64,000 nt of DNA from Marinicella pacifica (GTDB taxonomy: Bacteria; Pseudomonadota; Gammaproteobacteria; Xanthomonadales; Marinicellaceae). Position numbers and translations under genes: made by a program. Location of the stretch: the NCBI RefSeq assembly GCF_014636635.1, contig NZ_BMEO01000005.1:1-64000 (forward strand), in the 5' to 3' direction. A model generated the notes under the pieces. That model did not search any database, was not told the DNA's origin, and saw only the letters and a program-made list of their open reading frames with translations. Of this stretch, positions 1 through 8,016 are shown one piece after another (within the stretch, counting starts at the first letter, position 1; each line of letters opens with the position of its first letter).

Positions 1-15
1 GATACTTCCTTAGGG

Positions 16-86
16 GTTAACGCCGCGCTCTGCGGAAATTTAGGAGCGCTAGCGAGTAAATTTTCCGTAGCAGCGCCTTGTTATGC
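16..86 (-). repeat. attC recombination site of integron cassette 2
   Basis: On the minus strand this 71-bp stretch begins GCATAACAAGGCGCTGC and ends GCGGCGTTAAC, the outer core boxes of an integron attC site. Between them are imperfect inner inverted arms (around GGAAAATTT and AAATTTCC). It directly follows the DUF1801 stop codon, as expected for the 3' end of a cassette. It closes the VOC/DUF1801 cassette; another cassette should continue left of base 16. Confidence 0.8.
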
Positions 87-443
87 ATTTTCCTCCGCTG
101 CCTCTAACGCAAGCGGTAGATAGTGAGCCAACCTTTTTTCTTCAACGTCCACCACAGTAAAAAGCTTCAAATGCCTGCGACCTTTACCGCGACCTTCTAG
201 GAAGCCATAAGTATCAGCAATTTTAGCCCCCATACTTAACTCAACGGACACATGTTCTTTATAGGCAAACACACCGCAGAACTGTACGCCGGAGGAAAAA
301 AGAATGCCGCCATATTTCACTTCCTCAACCATGTCGGGAAAGCTGGCTTTGACGAGAGTACGTACAGCTTCGACTATCGAATATTGCTCTCCACCCAGAA
401 GGCGAATATCACTCAGTAATGCTTGAAGACTCTTAGTTGCCAA
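81..443 (-). CDS. DUF1801 (YdhG-like) domain protein, integron cassette gene
   Basis: A 120-residue protein resembling the DUF1801/YdhG family: small soluble proteins of unknown biochemical role, common as integron cassette passengers. The body has the family-like stretch 'VEEVKYGGILF' near residue 40 and a basic 'GRGKGRRHLKLF' segment near residue 88. Translation appears to begin at TTG (441-443), because a GGAG ribosome-binding site lies seven bases upstream and no ATG is positioned better. Its start is only 14 bp from the VOC stop, with no attC between, so the two genes share one cassette. Function unknown. Confidence 0.8.
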   Translation of the reverse strand: MATKSLQALLSDIRLLGGEQYSIVEAVRTLVKASFPDMVEEVKYGGILFSSGVQFCGVFAYKEHVSVELSMGAKIADTYGFLEGRGKGRRHLKLFTVVDVEEKRLAHYLPLALEAAEENA

Positions 444-457
444 GATATTACTCCAAA

Positions 458-850
458 TTAGACAGAAACGGGCGAGCAGATTTCAACCAATATGCCATCT
501 GGACAACGGACATAAGAAACTGTTTGACCCCAAGGCTTGGATTCTGGTGCTTTAACTTCTGTAGCGCCTTTAGACAGTGCTTTGGTGTGAGAGCCTGCGA
601 CATCTGTTGTGACCATAGCAACTTCAAACCCAAGGGGCTTGGTAGATTCGCTCGCACCGACGATACCGTCTGGGAAGTTCATACTCCCAAGCTCATAGGA
701 CGCGAACGCTAATGTCGTCTCCCCCGTTTCAAGCTCACCATAATCACCTGACTCATGCAAAAAGCGACGACTAAAACCAAATGCCGCTTCGAAAAAGGCA
801 AGTGATTCTTCCACCTTTGGGACATAGATTATTGTGTAACCGAGTTTCAT
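458..850 (-). CDS. VOC family protein (glyoxalase/bleomycin-resistance fold), integron cassette gene
   Basis: A 130-residue single-domain vicinal-oxygen-chelate protein. It begins 'MKLGYTIIYVPKVEESLAFFEAAFG', shown here only as its key pattern (beta strand, then V-x3-L-x-FFE-x-AFG), and ends with 'VRCPDGILVEI', the usual second metal-binding strand carrying the Glu. The ATG at 850 is preferred because AGGAG lies just upstream; a longer frame to 886 would run into the attC of the previous cassette. Such cassettes may encode glyoxalases, ring-cleavage enzymes or antibiotic-binding proteins. The substrate cannot be told from sequence. It is the first gene of a two-gene cassette. Confidence 0.85.
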   Translation of the reverse strand: MKLGYTIIYVPKVEESLAFFEAAFGFSRRFLHESGDYGELETGETTLAFASYELGSMNFPDGIVGASESTKPLGFEVAMVTTDVAGSHTKALSKGATEVKAPESKPWGQTVSYVRCPDGILVEICSPVSV

Positions 851-871
851 GTTAACTCCTGTACTCTTTTT

Positions 872-943
872 GCATAACGCCCGCATTTGTGGCTGGTTTG
901 GAGCGCAGCGGAAAACCAGTCCGACAACATGCGCTTGTTATGC
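872..943 (-). repeat. attC recombination site of integron cassette 1 (beta-lactamase cassette)
   Basis: Read on the minus strand, this 72-bp imperfect palindrome starts GCATAACAAGCGC and ends GCGGGCGTTATGC. The inner arms GACTGGTTTTCC and CCAAACCAGCC form the stem seen in attC sites. It starts four bases after the beta-lactamase stop codon and ends 22 bases before the VOC start, so it is the attC belonging to the OXA cassette. Confidence 0.87.
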
Positions 944-946
944 CAA

Positions 947-1708
947 TTATTGTTGAACAATTTTGAGAACCTTGAATGTATCCATTGTAAGTTTCTTTCT
1001 CAGCACCAAATCCGAACTTTGATTTATCTCAATGTGGTTTGCAAAAAACCATGTTTGTTCGTTAACAACAAGATACCCCACATACCAACCGTCTTTGCCA
1101 GACCAACCTGTTTTTGACCAGACCTTTATTTGACTGTTACTCTCTGACAACATAATACTCTTCAGCGTTTTAATATGTTGCTTCTCAATTGGTAGACTCT
1201 CTACATATAATTTACGCAAAAAACTAATTTGATCTTTTACAGAGACCCTAAGATCACCATCGAGCCAAAACCGTGTAATCTCACTACCTGTTAGTTGGTT
1301 TCCGTAGTTAAAATCTCTAAGGTATTCTTGATATTTTATATTACCCACCTTTTTTGCATAACGTTGATAACACCATACACATGAGTACTGAAAGGCTGTT
1401 TTAAGAGTTTGATCTTTGTTCCATGGAGCGTATTCACGTTCTACTCCATCCCAAGCGATGACTTCAGAAGAGTCTTTAATCAAACCCTCCTCTAATATGA
1501 TTAGAGTATTTGGAATTTTAAATGTTGAAGCTGGGACAAAGCTTTCTTCATCGTCAACGTTATATTGAAACTTTATCTTGCCATCGGCAGATTCAATTAG
1601 AATTGACCCATTAATATTGTTAGATCTGTAAAGGCTTTCTATCTCTTTTTCCGCAGCATGTATATTGATTGAGAAAGCCCATATAACAAGTAGTCCCAAA
1701 TACTTCAT
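947..1708 (-). CDS. Class D (OXA-type) beta-lactamase, first integron cassette
   Basis: A complete 253-residue periplasmic serine beta-lactamase that hydrolyses beta-lactams through an acyl-serine intermediate. An N-terminal signal peptide of about 18 residues ends at 'INIHA'. All class D motifs are present: S61-TFK64 (catalytic Ser and the Lys normally carbamylated), S109-C-V111, Y135-GN, the 'RFWLDGDL' segment with Trp148, and K199-TG. The start at 1708 gives a clean signal peptide; an upstream ATG at 1738 lies in the cassette/attI junction and is less likely. The gene looks more AT-rich than its chromosomal neighbours, consistent with acquisition. Being first after attI is the best-expressed cassette position. 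The OXA subgroup and spectrum cannot be assigned by eye. Confidence 0.93.
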   Translation of the reverse strand: MKYLGLLVIWAFSINIHAAEKEIESLYRSNNINGSILIESADGKIKFQYNVDDEESFVPASTFKIPNTLIILEEGLIKDSSEVIAWDGVEREYAPWNKDQTLKTAFQYSCVWCYQRYAKKVGNIKYQEYLRDFNYGNQLTGSEITRFWLDGDLRVSVKDQISFLRKLYVESLPIEKQHIKTLKSIMLSESNSQIKVWSKTGWSGKDGWYVGYLVVNEQTWFFANHIEINQSSDLVLRKKLTMDTFKVLKIVQQ

Positions 1709-1734
1709 ATATATCTCGATTTTATTGTGTAGGG

Positions 1735-1925
1735 GCATAACAATTTATTAAATGTGCATTTTAACCTTTACCGCATTATTAATTGGCTGTTTTTCGCTTA
1801 AATTTAGTGTTTTTATACTTAAAATGGCTTATTTATGCCTATAAATTGCAGTTTTATTCGAATATTTCGAGTTTAAGTTGCATTAATGCGCTATTATTCG
1901 ATTATATAGAGATTAAAATGCATAT
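1735..1925. other. attI/cassette junction and integrase upstream region
   Basis: GCATAAC at 1735-1741 (GTTATGC on the minus strand) matches the core box of both attC sites and marks the point where cassette 1 joins attI. The AT-rich stretch between it and the integrase start should hold attI, the outward cassette promoter and the intI promoter. A perfect 10-bp palindrome GCATTAATGC lies near 1879-1888, and a possible intI -10 (TATATA) lies close to 1903. No convincing LexA box or strong cassette promoter was recognised. Confidence 0.6.
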
Positions 1926-2888
1926 ATGAAACTGCTTGACCAGGTCAACGTAAAAATTAAATTCCTTAGATACAGTGATGAAACCGCCAAAGTTTATCGT
2001 TATTGGATAAAACAATATATTTTATTTAATCAAAAAAGACACCCGGCTGAGATGGGTAAAATTGAGATTGAACAATTCTTAACGTATTTAGCGACCCATC
2101 GGAAGGTATCTGCGACCACGCAGAATCAAGCGTTTAACGCGATATTATTTTTGTATCACAAGGTCCTTGATATTTCGCTGGAAAACGAAAACATCAATGC
2201 CCTGCGTGCCAAACAAAGGATTCACCTGCCAACTGTTTTAAGCCCCAGGGAAGTGAAACATTTACTCGATCAATTTAACGACAACATTTACAAACTCATC
2301 ACCCAAACCATTTATGGTTGTGGCTTGCGAATTTCTGAAGTGATGAATTTAAGAATAAAGGACTTAGACTTTGATTACAATCGCATCATTATTTGGGACA
2401 GTAAATCCATGAGTGACCGGTCTTTGCCCATGCCGCAGCAATTAATAAAGCCTTATCAGGATTTAATTAATAAAAACAAACAAATCCATGAGGCTGATCT
2501 ATCACAAGGCTATGGTTCAGTTGAATTGCCCAATGCCCTGAAAAGAAAATATCCCAATGCGGACAGGGAATTTAAATGGCAATATTTATTCCAGATGAAT
2601 AAAGTATCCAAAGACCCAAAATCGGGTGTCATCAGACGACATCATGTTTTAAAAAGTACCTACAGCAGAAACCTCAATAAGGCCGTTAAAAAATCTGGCA
2701 TCCATAAAAAAATCACAGCGCATACATTGCGTCACTCATACGCCACACACTTGTTACAAGCCGGTATAGACATCCGAACGATTCAAGAATTAATGGGCCA
2801 TAAAAGTTTAGAAACAACCATGATTTATACCCATGTGGTGAAGGAGCTCAGTGAAAAGAATCGATTTAGTCCATTGGATTATCTTTAG
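1926..2888 (+). CDS. intI: Integron integrase IntI (tyrosine recombinase)
   Basis: A 320-residue tyrosine recombinase catalysing attI x attC cassette insertion and excision. An N-terminal SAM-like core-binding domain (about 1-95) precedes the catalytic domain with R135 in 'CGLRISEV', K160, H266-x2-R269 in '[11 protein letters not shown]', H292 in 'LMGHKS' and nucleophile Y301 in 'IYTHV'. The integron-specific extra helix is present around residues 200-222 ('[20 protein letters not shown]'), separating it from XerC/D. The usual GGKGxKDR patch reads DSKSMSDR, keeping the catalytic Lys but losing the second one. It is full length with no frameshift and diverges from the cassettes, the standard integron layout. 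Confidence 0.96.
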   Translation: MKLLDQVNVKIKFLRYSDETAKVYRYWIKQYILFNQKRHPAEMGKIEIEQFLTYLATHRKVSATTQNQAFNAILFLYHKVLDISLENENINALRAKQRIHLPTVLSPREVKHLLDQFNDNIYKLITQTIYGCGLRISEVMNLRIKDLDFDYNRIIIWDSKSMSDRSLPMPQQLIKPYQDLINKNKQIHEADLSQGYGSVELPNALKRKYPNADREFKWQYLFQMNKVSKDPKSGVIRRHHVLKSTYSRNLNKAVKKSGIHKKITAHTLRHSYATHLLQAGIDIRTIQELMGHKSLETTMIYTHVVKELSEKNRFSPLDYL

Positions 2889-2985
2889 CACATACCGGTG
2901 TTTATTGTCGTGTGAAAAATTGCGACTTAGGGTAAGCGTGTTATTAACGTGTTGAATGGTTTATCGGTGAAACTTTAAGTCATGC

Positions 2986-3528
2986 CTAAACTGACATATC
3001 ATACGCCTTGGTCAGCCAGGTGGTCACTTCGTCGTTGATATCTTCCAGATCTTTAAGTTGAATTCTATGTGTACACATCGTTCCAAAAGGCCCCGATGTT
3101 TCTAAGACGCCTTGCGGCTCGATGCCTTTGAGTTTTAAACCCAGGTCCATGCGTGATTTTGTCGCAGGCTTTATTAACGCAAACTGATGCTTTCTGATGA
3201 TACTGACGCTGGTCTTTTTCGGTGCGATGGTGACATCCTTGCCGAGTGTCTCCACGAAACTTATTAAGCGGTCGTAAAGGGGTTTTAGCGATTCCTTTCC
3301 GGCGTACTGGGCGCTCACCAAATCAACCGGCTCTTCAGGATTTTCTTTTGAGAGCGTCACAATGGTGTTGGCATAGCCATGGGTAACGCCATGGGTGTCT
3401 TTTAGAAACTTGACCGCCTCAGAATGCTTATCAAAATTTTTTACTTTGAGAACCTTAATCCACTCATCAAGACTTTTCCCTGTTTTATCAGGCATATTGT
3501 CTATCATGGTTTTAAGCGCTTTATCCAT
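2986..3528 (-). CDS. DUF4287/DUF5655 domain-containing protein
   Basis: A 180-residue soluble protein. Residues about 1-70 resemble DUF4287 ('KTGKSLDEWIKVLK', 'HGVTHGYANTIV') and residues about 80-180 resemble DUF5655 ('LYDRLISFVETLGKDVTIAPKKTSVSI', 'RKHQFALI'). Neither domain has an established biochemical role. The ATG at 3528 is preferred over an in-frame GTG at 3537, because that GTG is part of the AGAGGTG ribosome-binding site. It lies just beyond the integron integrase, facing it, and appears to be monocistronic. Confidence 0.85.
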   Translation of the reverse strand: MDKALKTMIDNMPDKTGKSLDEWIKVLKVKNFDKHSEAVKFLKDTHGVTHGYANTIVTLSKENPEEPVDLVSAQYAGKESLKPLYDRLISFVETLGKDVTIAPKKTSVSIIRKHQFALIKPATKSRMDLGLKLKGIEPQGVLETSGPFGTMCTHRIQLKDLEDINDEVTTWLTKAYDMSV

Positions 3529-3658
3529 TGTTATCACCTCTAAGTAACGAACCCTGCTTTAAAACAGCATGACCCGAGTTAAATTTATAATTTTATCACA
3601 TGACAAAACTACAGGTTATACATTCCCACGCGGCGCATGGTAACGAGTTTTCTGACAT

Positions 3659-4561
3659 CTATTTATACGGATTCTCATAGCCCTCAGGCTGGTTCTTAAA
3701 TCGGCGGTGCACCCATAAATACTGTTCGGGGTGTTGATTGATGTGATGTTCGAAGAGTTGGTTGATTTTAGTGGCGGCGGTGGTTTCATCCAGGCTTCCC
3801 AGTTCACTCATTTCGGGGAGGATATCGATATGCCATTGGCAAGGGCCGGTTCTGAAGCAGAACCAGGGGACGACTTTGACGCCTTTTTGGGCGAGGTTTT
3901 GGGTGCCGGTGGTGGTGGCGGCGGGGCGGTCGAAAAAGTCGGCGAATTTGACTTTGTAGGAGAAATTCTGATCCGGGGCGTAATAGACCGGATGGCCTTG
4001 TTTAATGGATTGCAGTAATGAGCGAACGTTTTTCTTATCGATGACTTTTTCGACGAAGCCCAGGCGGGCCTGTTCTAAATGAGCTTCTAAGTCTTTATTA
4101 TTATGTTGGCGGGCCAGCATATGGCCGACGGGTAGGTTTAAGTCCTTGAGCTTTTTATTGAGACCGCGGATGCCCCATTCGATCGAGGTGGTGTGGCAAC
4201 TGAGCAATAAACAGCCATTGCCCTGTTTAAGTACGCACTCTAAATGTTCAAAGCCGGAAAAAGTGAACCGTGCCATGGTTTGATCAGATAAATTGTTTGG
4301 TTCATACCATAAGGCCGCCAGCATTTCGGTGACGCCCTGACCGGTGGCCATCAGGTTGGCTTTGAGTAATGATTTGTGGTCTTGATGATCGGGGAAACAT
4401 ATCTTTAAATTAATGGCGGCGATGCGTTTACGGCGATTGGGTAGCCAGTAGAATAATCGACCAAGTGTTCGACCACATGCCATCTGCCAGCTTAAGGGCA
4501 AACGGCAAAACAATTTGGCCAGTGCCACATTAAAATCAGTCTTTGCGCTGTTGAAGCTCAT
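3659..4561 (-). CDS. LpxL/LpxM-type lipid A acyltransferase family protein
   Basis: A 300-residue inner-membrane-associated acyltransferase of the HtrB/LpxL/LpxM family, which transfers secondary acyl chains to lipid A precursors. The catalytic H-x4-E motif appears in 'CHTTSIEWG' near residue 122. The 'ARQHNNKDL', 'YYAPDQNF' and C-terminal 'YLWVHRRFKNQPEG' blocks are typical. Length matches the family (about 300). It is the last gene of a four-gene minus-strand run (GT4, ligase, GT2, this gene) with overlapping reading frames, and overlaps the GT2 gene by 26 bp. That context supports a role in lipooligosaccharide assembly. Whether it acts as LpxL, LpxM or a later acyltransferase is not resolved. 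Confidence 0.9.
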   Translation of the reverse strand: MSFNSAKTDFNVALAKLFCRLPLSWQMACGRTLGRLFYWLPNRRKRIAAINLKICFPDHQDHKSLLKANLMATGQGVTEMLAALWYEPNNLSDQTMARFTFSGFEHLECVLKQGNGCLLLSCHTTSIEWGIRGLNKKLKDLNLPVGHMLARQHNNKDLEAHLEQARLGFVEKVIDKKNVRSLLQSIKQGHPVYYAPDQNFSYKVKFADFFDRPAATTTGTQNLAQKGVKVVPWFCFRTGPCQWHIDILPEMSELGSLDETTAATKINQLFEHHINQHPEQYLWVHRRFKNQPEGYENPYK

Positions 4562-5315
4562 AGAGTTTGGCGTATTTCAGGTAAGCGTAATAACTGTTTA
4601 AGGTGGCATTCACCACACCAGCGACGCCGTTAAAGATTTGCCGCTTGATGAAATATTGGCGGAAGAAGTAAAAAATCGGGTAAAAGAATAAGCGCATGGG
4701 CGTACAACGTTTACCGCGTTCGAACTTTTGTTGCGCCGACAATTCTGAGTAGCGGTTAATTTTTTCCAATTTAACCTGAATCGAAGTTTCGCCGTAGTGT
4801 TTAAACGGCGCATATAAACGTTTCACCACACCATCGACCTGTATTGATTCATGCACCAGATCCGGGCTCATATGGCTTTTGGATTTCCGGAATAAACGGA
4901 TAAATTCATTGCGCTTAACCCAGGGATGGGCCCAGTGCCAGAATACCCATTCAATGCGCGGCATATTATAGGCATCGGCTTTGGGTTGTTTGGTTTGCCA
5001 TTGTTGGATTTTCTTGATGGCTTTGGGGGTGAGGCATTCATCGGCATCCAGTAACAACACCCAGTCATGGTTTGCCATATCAATCACGTCCTGTTTTTGT
5101 TGGGCATAACCTTTAAAGGTTTGTTGTTTTACCATGACTTGTGGATATTCAGCGATGATCGCTAAAGTGCCGTCATCACTGTAGGAATCCAGCACAATCA
5201 CTTCATCGGCCCAAACCACACTGTCCAAACAGGTTTGAATGGTTTTTTCGGCGTTAAAAGTGGTAATCACCACACTAATCTCAGTCTTCACCGCTGACCC
5301 CCATAAAACTGACAA
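4536..5315 (-). CDS. Glycosyltransferase family 2 (WaaE/KdtX-like LPS core transferase)
   Basis: About 259 residues with a GT-A fold. It opens with 'ISVVITTFNAEKTI', followed by 'ADEVIVLDSYSDDGT' and the D-x-D metal site in 'LLLDADE', then 'NEFIRLFRKSK'. This pattern is typical of the WaaE/KdtX-like beta-1,4-glucosyltransferases of the lipopolysaccharide inner core. The start is uncertain: ATG at 5315 overlaps the upstream ligase gene by 35 bp, while GTG at 5291 overlaps by only 11 bp and begins nearer the conserved core. Its operon position between an O-antigen ligase and a lipid A acyltransferase supports an LPS role. Confidence 0.9.
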   Translation of the reverse strand: MSVLWGSAVKTEISVVITTFNAEKTIQTCLDSVVWADEVIVLDSYSDDGTLAIIAEYPQVMVKQQTFKGYAQQKQDVIDMANHDWVLLLDADECLTPKAIKKIQQWQTKQPKADAYNMPRIEWVFWHWAHPWVKRNEFIRLFRKSKSHMSPDLVHESIQVDGVVKRLYAPFKHYGETSIQVKLEKINRYSELSAQQKFERGKRCTPMRLFFYPIFYFFRQYFIKRQIFNGVAGVVNATLNSYYAYLKYAKLYELQQRKD

Positions 5316-6522
5316 TCACCAGCCACCACAAACAAATGGACCAGAAGGAAGAAAACAGGGAATACAATGACACCACCGGCAGGAAAGCGGCCAGTAAAGC
5401 CGTGGCATAGGGCCACACGGTGGGGTGTTTAAATTTATTCTTCACCACACTAATATAAATGAAAATCAGGGCCAGGCCAAACACAAAACCCAAGGTTCCG
5501 GTTTCCGCCATCAATTCCAGTACCCAATGATGGGCCTGCAAACTGACACCATCCTGCGCCACCCAGGGATCGTCTTGTGCGGCAAAATCAGGATAGGCCT
5601 TGCGAAAAGCCCGGGCACCAACACCGTTAATCGGGTGTTTTTTATACATTTGCCAGGCGCTGTGCCAAATCGGTAAGCGATCTGCCAACGCATAATCCAG
5701 GGCACTTTCCTGGCCGCTGAGGACCTCTGCACTGCGATCCAGACGCTGCTGAAAATCGGGCACCAACATGGCCATCAGAAAACTTATAACCAGTACCAAT
5801 ACACCGGCTTTAATTAATGTCAGCCAACGGGATTTCGGTAAAAATTGCCAGGCAAATAAAAAGCCGATAAACAGCATCATCAGCCAGGCTGAACGTGTTC
5901 CTGACAATAAGATGGCCACCATAATCGCCACCAGCGCCAGCCAGCGAATCCAGCGTCGCTGGCTGCGTGTCCAAATTAGCACCACCGGCAACATCAGGGC
6001 CAGTACCGGTCCGAGTTTGACATTGTCACCAAATATACCCGTCAAACGCCCCGGGTAAGATTCTCGGGCAAACAAATCATAGCCCAAAATGGCCTGAACA
6101 ATCGCGTCCAGACCCCAGAATAAAGCCACAATGGCCATGATTTTTATAATTAGGAAACTTAACTCTTTGGCCGAATATGCGGTTGTTTCCTGTCTGTTTT
6201 GTTTTAAGGTGCTGAACCACAACACAGCAACACCCATAAAGTAAAACCGCCAGGAAGCAAAGCTTACTGTAAAGCTTTTCTGCGGCCAGTATGAATCCAG
6301 CGCACTGACCAATGTCAGCAGAAAATATAAACCTGATAGCACGGTTAGCCCGATAAACCACGGTTGTTTACTGAGTAGGACCCGATGCCGGAATGTGATA
6401 CCCATGCCTATGATGGCTAAAACCAAAACAGGGATTTCTGAAAGCCGACCAAAAGGTAACAGCCCCCACACAGCCACCAGCAACACCACCATCATCCATT
6501 GTTGTCGGCGAACCGGATTCAT
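5281..6522 (-). CDS. O-antigen ligase / polymerase family membrane protein (WaaL/Wzy-like)
   Basis: A 413-residue polytopic inner-membrane protein with roughly ten to twelve hydrophobic segments. A large periplasmic loop near residues 260-345 contains 'NGVGARAFRKAYPDF' and 'AHHWVLELMAETGTLGF', the Wzy_C/O-antigen ligase signature with its conserved His and Glu. Such proteins join undecaprenyl-linked glycans to lipid A-core, or polymerise them. The gene starts in an ATGA overlap with the upstream GT4 gene and overlaps the downstream GT2, so the three should be translationally coupled. Ligase versus polymerase cannot be separated by sequence alone. Confidence 0.88.
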   Translation of the reverse strand: MNPVRRQQWMMVVLLVAVWGLLPFGRLSEIPVLVLAIIGMGITFRHRVLLSKQPWFIGLTVLSGLYFLLTLVSALDSYWPQKSFTVSFASWRFYFMGVAVLWFSTLKQNRQETTAYSAKELSFLIIKIMAIVALFWGLDAIVQAILGYDLFARESYPGRLTGIFGDNVKLGPVLALMLPVVLIWTRSQRRWIRWLALVAIMVAILLSGTRSAWLMMLFIGFLFAWQFLPKSRWLTLIKAGVLVLVISFLMAMLVPDFQQRLDRSAEVLSGQESALDYALADRLPIWHSAWQMYKKHPINGVGARAFRKAYPDFAAQDDPWVAQDGVSLQAHHWVLELMAETGTLGFVFGLALIFIYISVVKNKFKHPTVWPYATALLAAFLPVVSLYSLFSSFWSICLWWLVIVSFMGVSGED

Positions 6523-7625
6523 TGCGGTTGCTCCATTAATTGTTGATACACGTCCATGGTTTGTTTAAATTGTCGTTGGTTACTGAATTGGGTTTGTTGT
6601 ACCACGTCCGGCGGATTTTGCAAGCTTTGATTGATCCGCGTGATTAACGCCTGGCTGTCTTCCACCGGTACCCGACCTGTGGGTAACAGGGCAGACAAAA
6701 TCTCGCCGACACCACCATGGTTATAGCCCACAACAGGTGTGCCGACAGTGAGCGATTCAAGCACCGTGCGGCCAAAGCTTTCAGGTTTGCGGTTAACAGA
6801 CAAGGTGATGTCTGCGTAGGCATACAAATCTGCCATGCTGTCCTGGCGTCCAATCCAGATAACTTTATCGGCTAAACCCAATTGTGTGAGTTGGGCATGA
6901 ATTCGTTGACTGTAATCCGATTGATCCGGCTTGGCAGTGACCAATAGGTATTGCTTAGCTTGACTTTGTTTTAACCATGGAATGATGTTTTCAAAGCCTT
7001 TGACGGCTGTTAATCGGCCGGGAAGTAATAGTTTTTGACTGTCTATAAGCATCGGAAAATGCTGCTCTAAATCTGCCACCCATTTTTCATCAGCACGATG
7101 GCCATACCCAAACCGGTCTAAATCCACACCCCGGTAAATCACCTGTGGCGGTGAGGATAAGTAATCAGAAAAATGCTGCTGTAAATAATTCGCTGCCGTC
7201 TTCGAAACAGCTATAACCGCATCACCGCGCGCCATAATCGATGAATAGCGCGAGACCGAATGTAAACCGTGCAAGGTGGTGACAAAATAAGGCGGTCGGG
7301 GTTCTTTACGCAGCGCAAAGTACACCAGCCAGGCGGGTAATCGCGAACGGGCATGAACAATATCGACCCGGTACTCTTTAAATATCTTTCTTAATGTCGG
7401 CACATGCCGAAAGGTCAGTGGTGATTTTTTGCCCACGGGTAATTGAATGTGTTCAACGCCGGCCGCTTCCAGTGCTTTGACCTGATATCCACCGCCCGAT
7501 ACCACAATGGCTCGATGACCTTGTGATTTTAAATAATAGGCAAATTCCACCGTACCGCGTTCCACACCACCCATATCGAGTGCCGGTAAGATTTGTAATA
7601 CAGTGAGAGGCGTCGACCGTTGCAT
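6519..7625 (-). CDS. Glycosyltransferase family 4 (GT-B)
   Basis: A 368-residue retaining GT-B glycosyltransferase. The N-terminal acceptor domain opens 'LQILPALDMGGVERGTVEFA'. The C-terminal domain carries 'LLLPGRLTAVKGFENII' and the E-x7-E nucleotide-sugar motif region 'ESFGRTVLESLTVGTPVVGYNHGGVGEIL' (key residues E-SFG-x4-E). It is the first gene of the envelope glycan operon and its stop overlaps the next start by 4 bp (ATGA). It probably extends the LPS core or a related surface glycan; donor and acceptor are unknown. Confidence 0.9.
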   Translation of the reverse strand: MQRSTPLTVLQILPALDMGGVERGTVEFAYYLKSQGHRAIVVSGGGYQVKALEAAGVEHIQLPVGKKSPLTFRHVPTLRKIFKEYRVDIVHARSRLPAWLVYFALRKEPRPPYFVTTLHGLHSVSRYSSIMARGDAVIAVSKTAANYLQQHFSDYLSSPPQVIYRGVDLDRFGYGHRADEKWVADLEQHFPMLIDSQKLLLPGRLTAVKGFENIIPWLKQSQAKQYLLVTAKPDQSDYSQRIHAQLTQLGLADKVIWIGRQDSMADLYAYADITLSVNRKPESFGRTVLESLTVGTPVVGYNHGGVGEILSALLPTGRVPVEDSQALITRINQSLQNPPDVVQQTQFSNQRQFKQTMDVYQQLMEQPQ

Positions 7626-7673
7626 GGCCTCGCCTATTTAAGGTATGGCAAGTACGCCGTTAAACCGGGCACC

Positions 7674-7859
7674 TTACTCGTCTTTCAGAATATATTTGGC
7701 CCCGCAATACTCACACATTTCTTCACCGGTTTTGGCAATCGGTAAATAGACTTTGGGGTGGGAATTCCACAGAGTCATATGATCGCCGGGGCAACTTAAG
7801 GGCAAATCCTTTTGGGTGACATAATAGACTTTCTGGGCATTGGCCAATTCTTTACTCAT
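7674..7859 (-). CDS. Small zinc-finger domain protein (zf-CHCC type)
   Basis: A 61-residue protein with a Cys/His pattern of the zf-CHCC family (PF10276, related to the NDUFS6 C-terminus): 'LSCPGDHMTLWNSHPKVYLP' followed by 'EMCEYCGAKYIL', giving Cys, His, Cys-x2-Cys as metal ligands. Start ATG at 7859 is supported by AGGAA about eight bases upstream; a longer frame to 7886 lacks such support. The family is small, soluble and of unclear function in bacteria. It precedes the GT operon by about 50 bp and may be co-transcribed with it. Confidence 0.87.
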   Translation of the reverse strand: MSKELANAQKVYYVTQKDLPLSCPGDHMTLWNSHPKVYLPIAKTGEEMCEYCGAKYILKDE

Positions 7860-8016
7860 ATCAATTTCCTCATTGAACAGGGTCATGTATCGCCTGGCGT
7901 GGATTAATGAATCACATGAAACGCCCGGATATTTCTGGGGTTGTGTACCTTTTAATCAAAGGTCACTATAATAATGGGCTTATTATAAACGCTGTCTGTC
8001 ATTGAATAAAGCGAAT

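Noticed and set aside
887-1117. Plus-strand open frame over the attC and the 3' part of the beta-lactamase gene
   Set aside because: It lies inside a recombination site and antisense to a well-defined OXA gene, with no ribosome-binding site.
1742-1925. LexA box upstream of intI
   Set aside because: No sequence close to CTGT-N8-ACAG was found; SOS control of this integrase cannot be claimed.
3528-3537. GTG start for the DUF4287 gene at 3537
   Set aside because: That GTG is part of the AGAGGTG ribosome-binding site for the ATG at 3528.
3731-4018. Glycine-rich plus-strand open frame
   Set aside because: It is the antisense shadow of the acyltransferase gene, whose codon pattern produces Gly-rich text.
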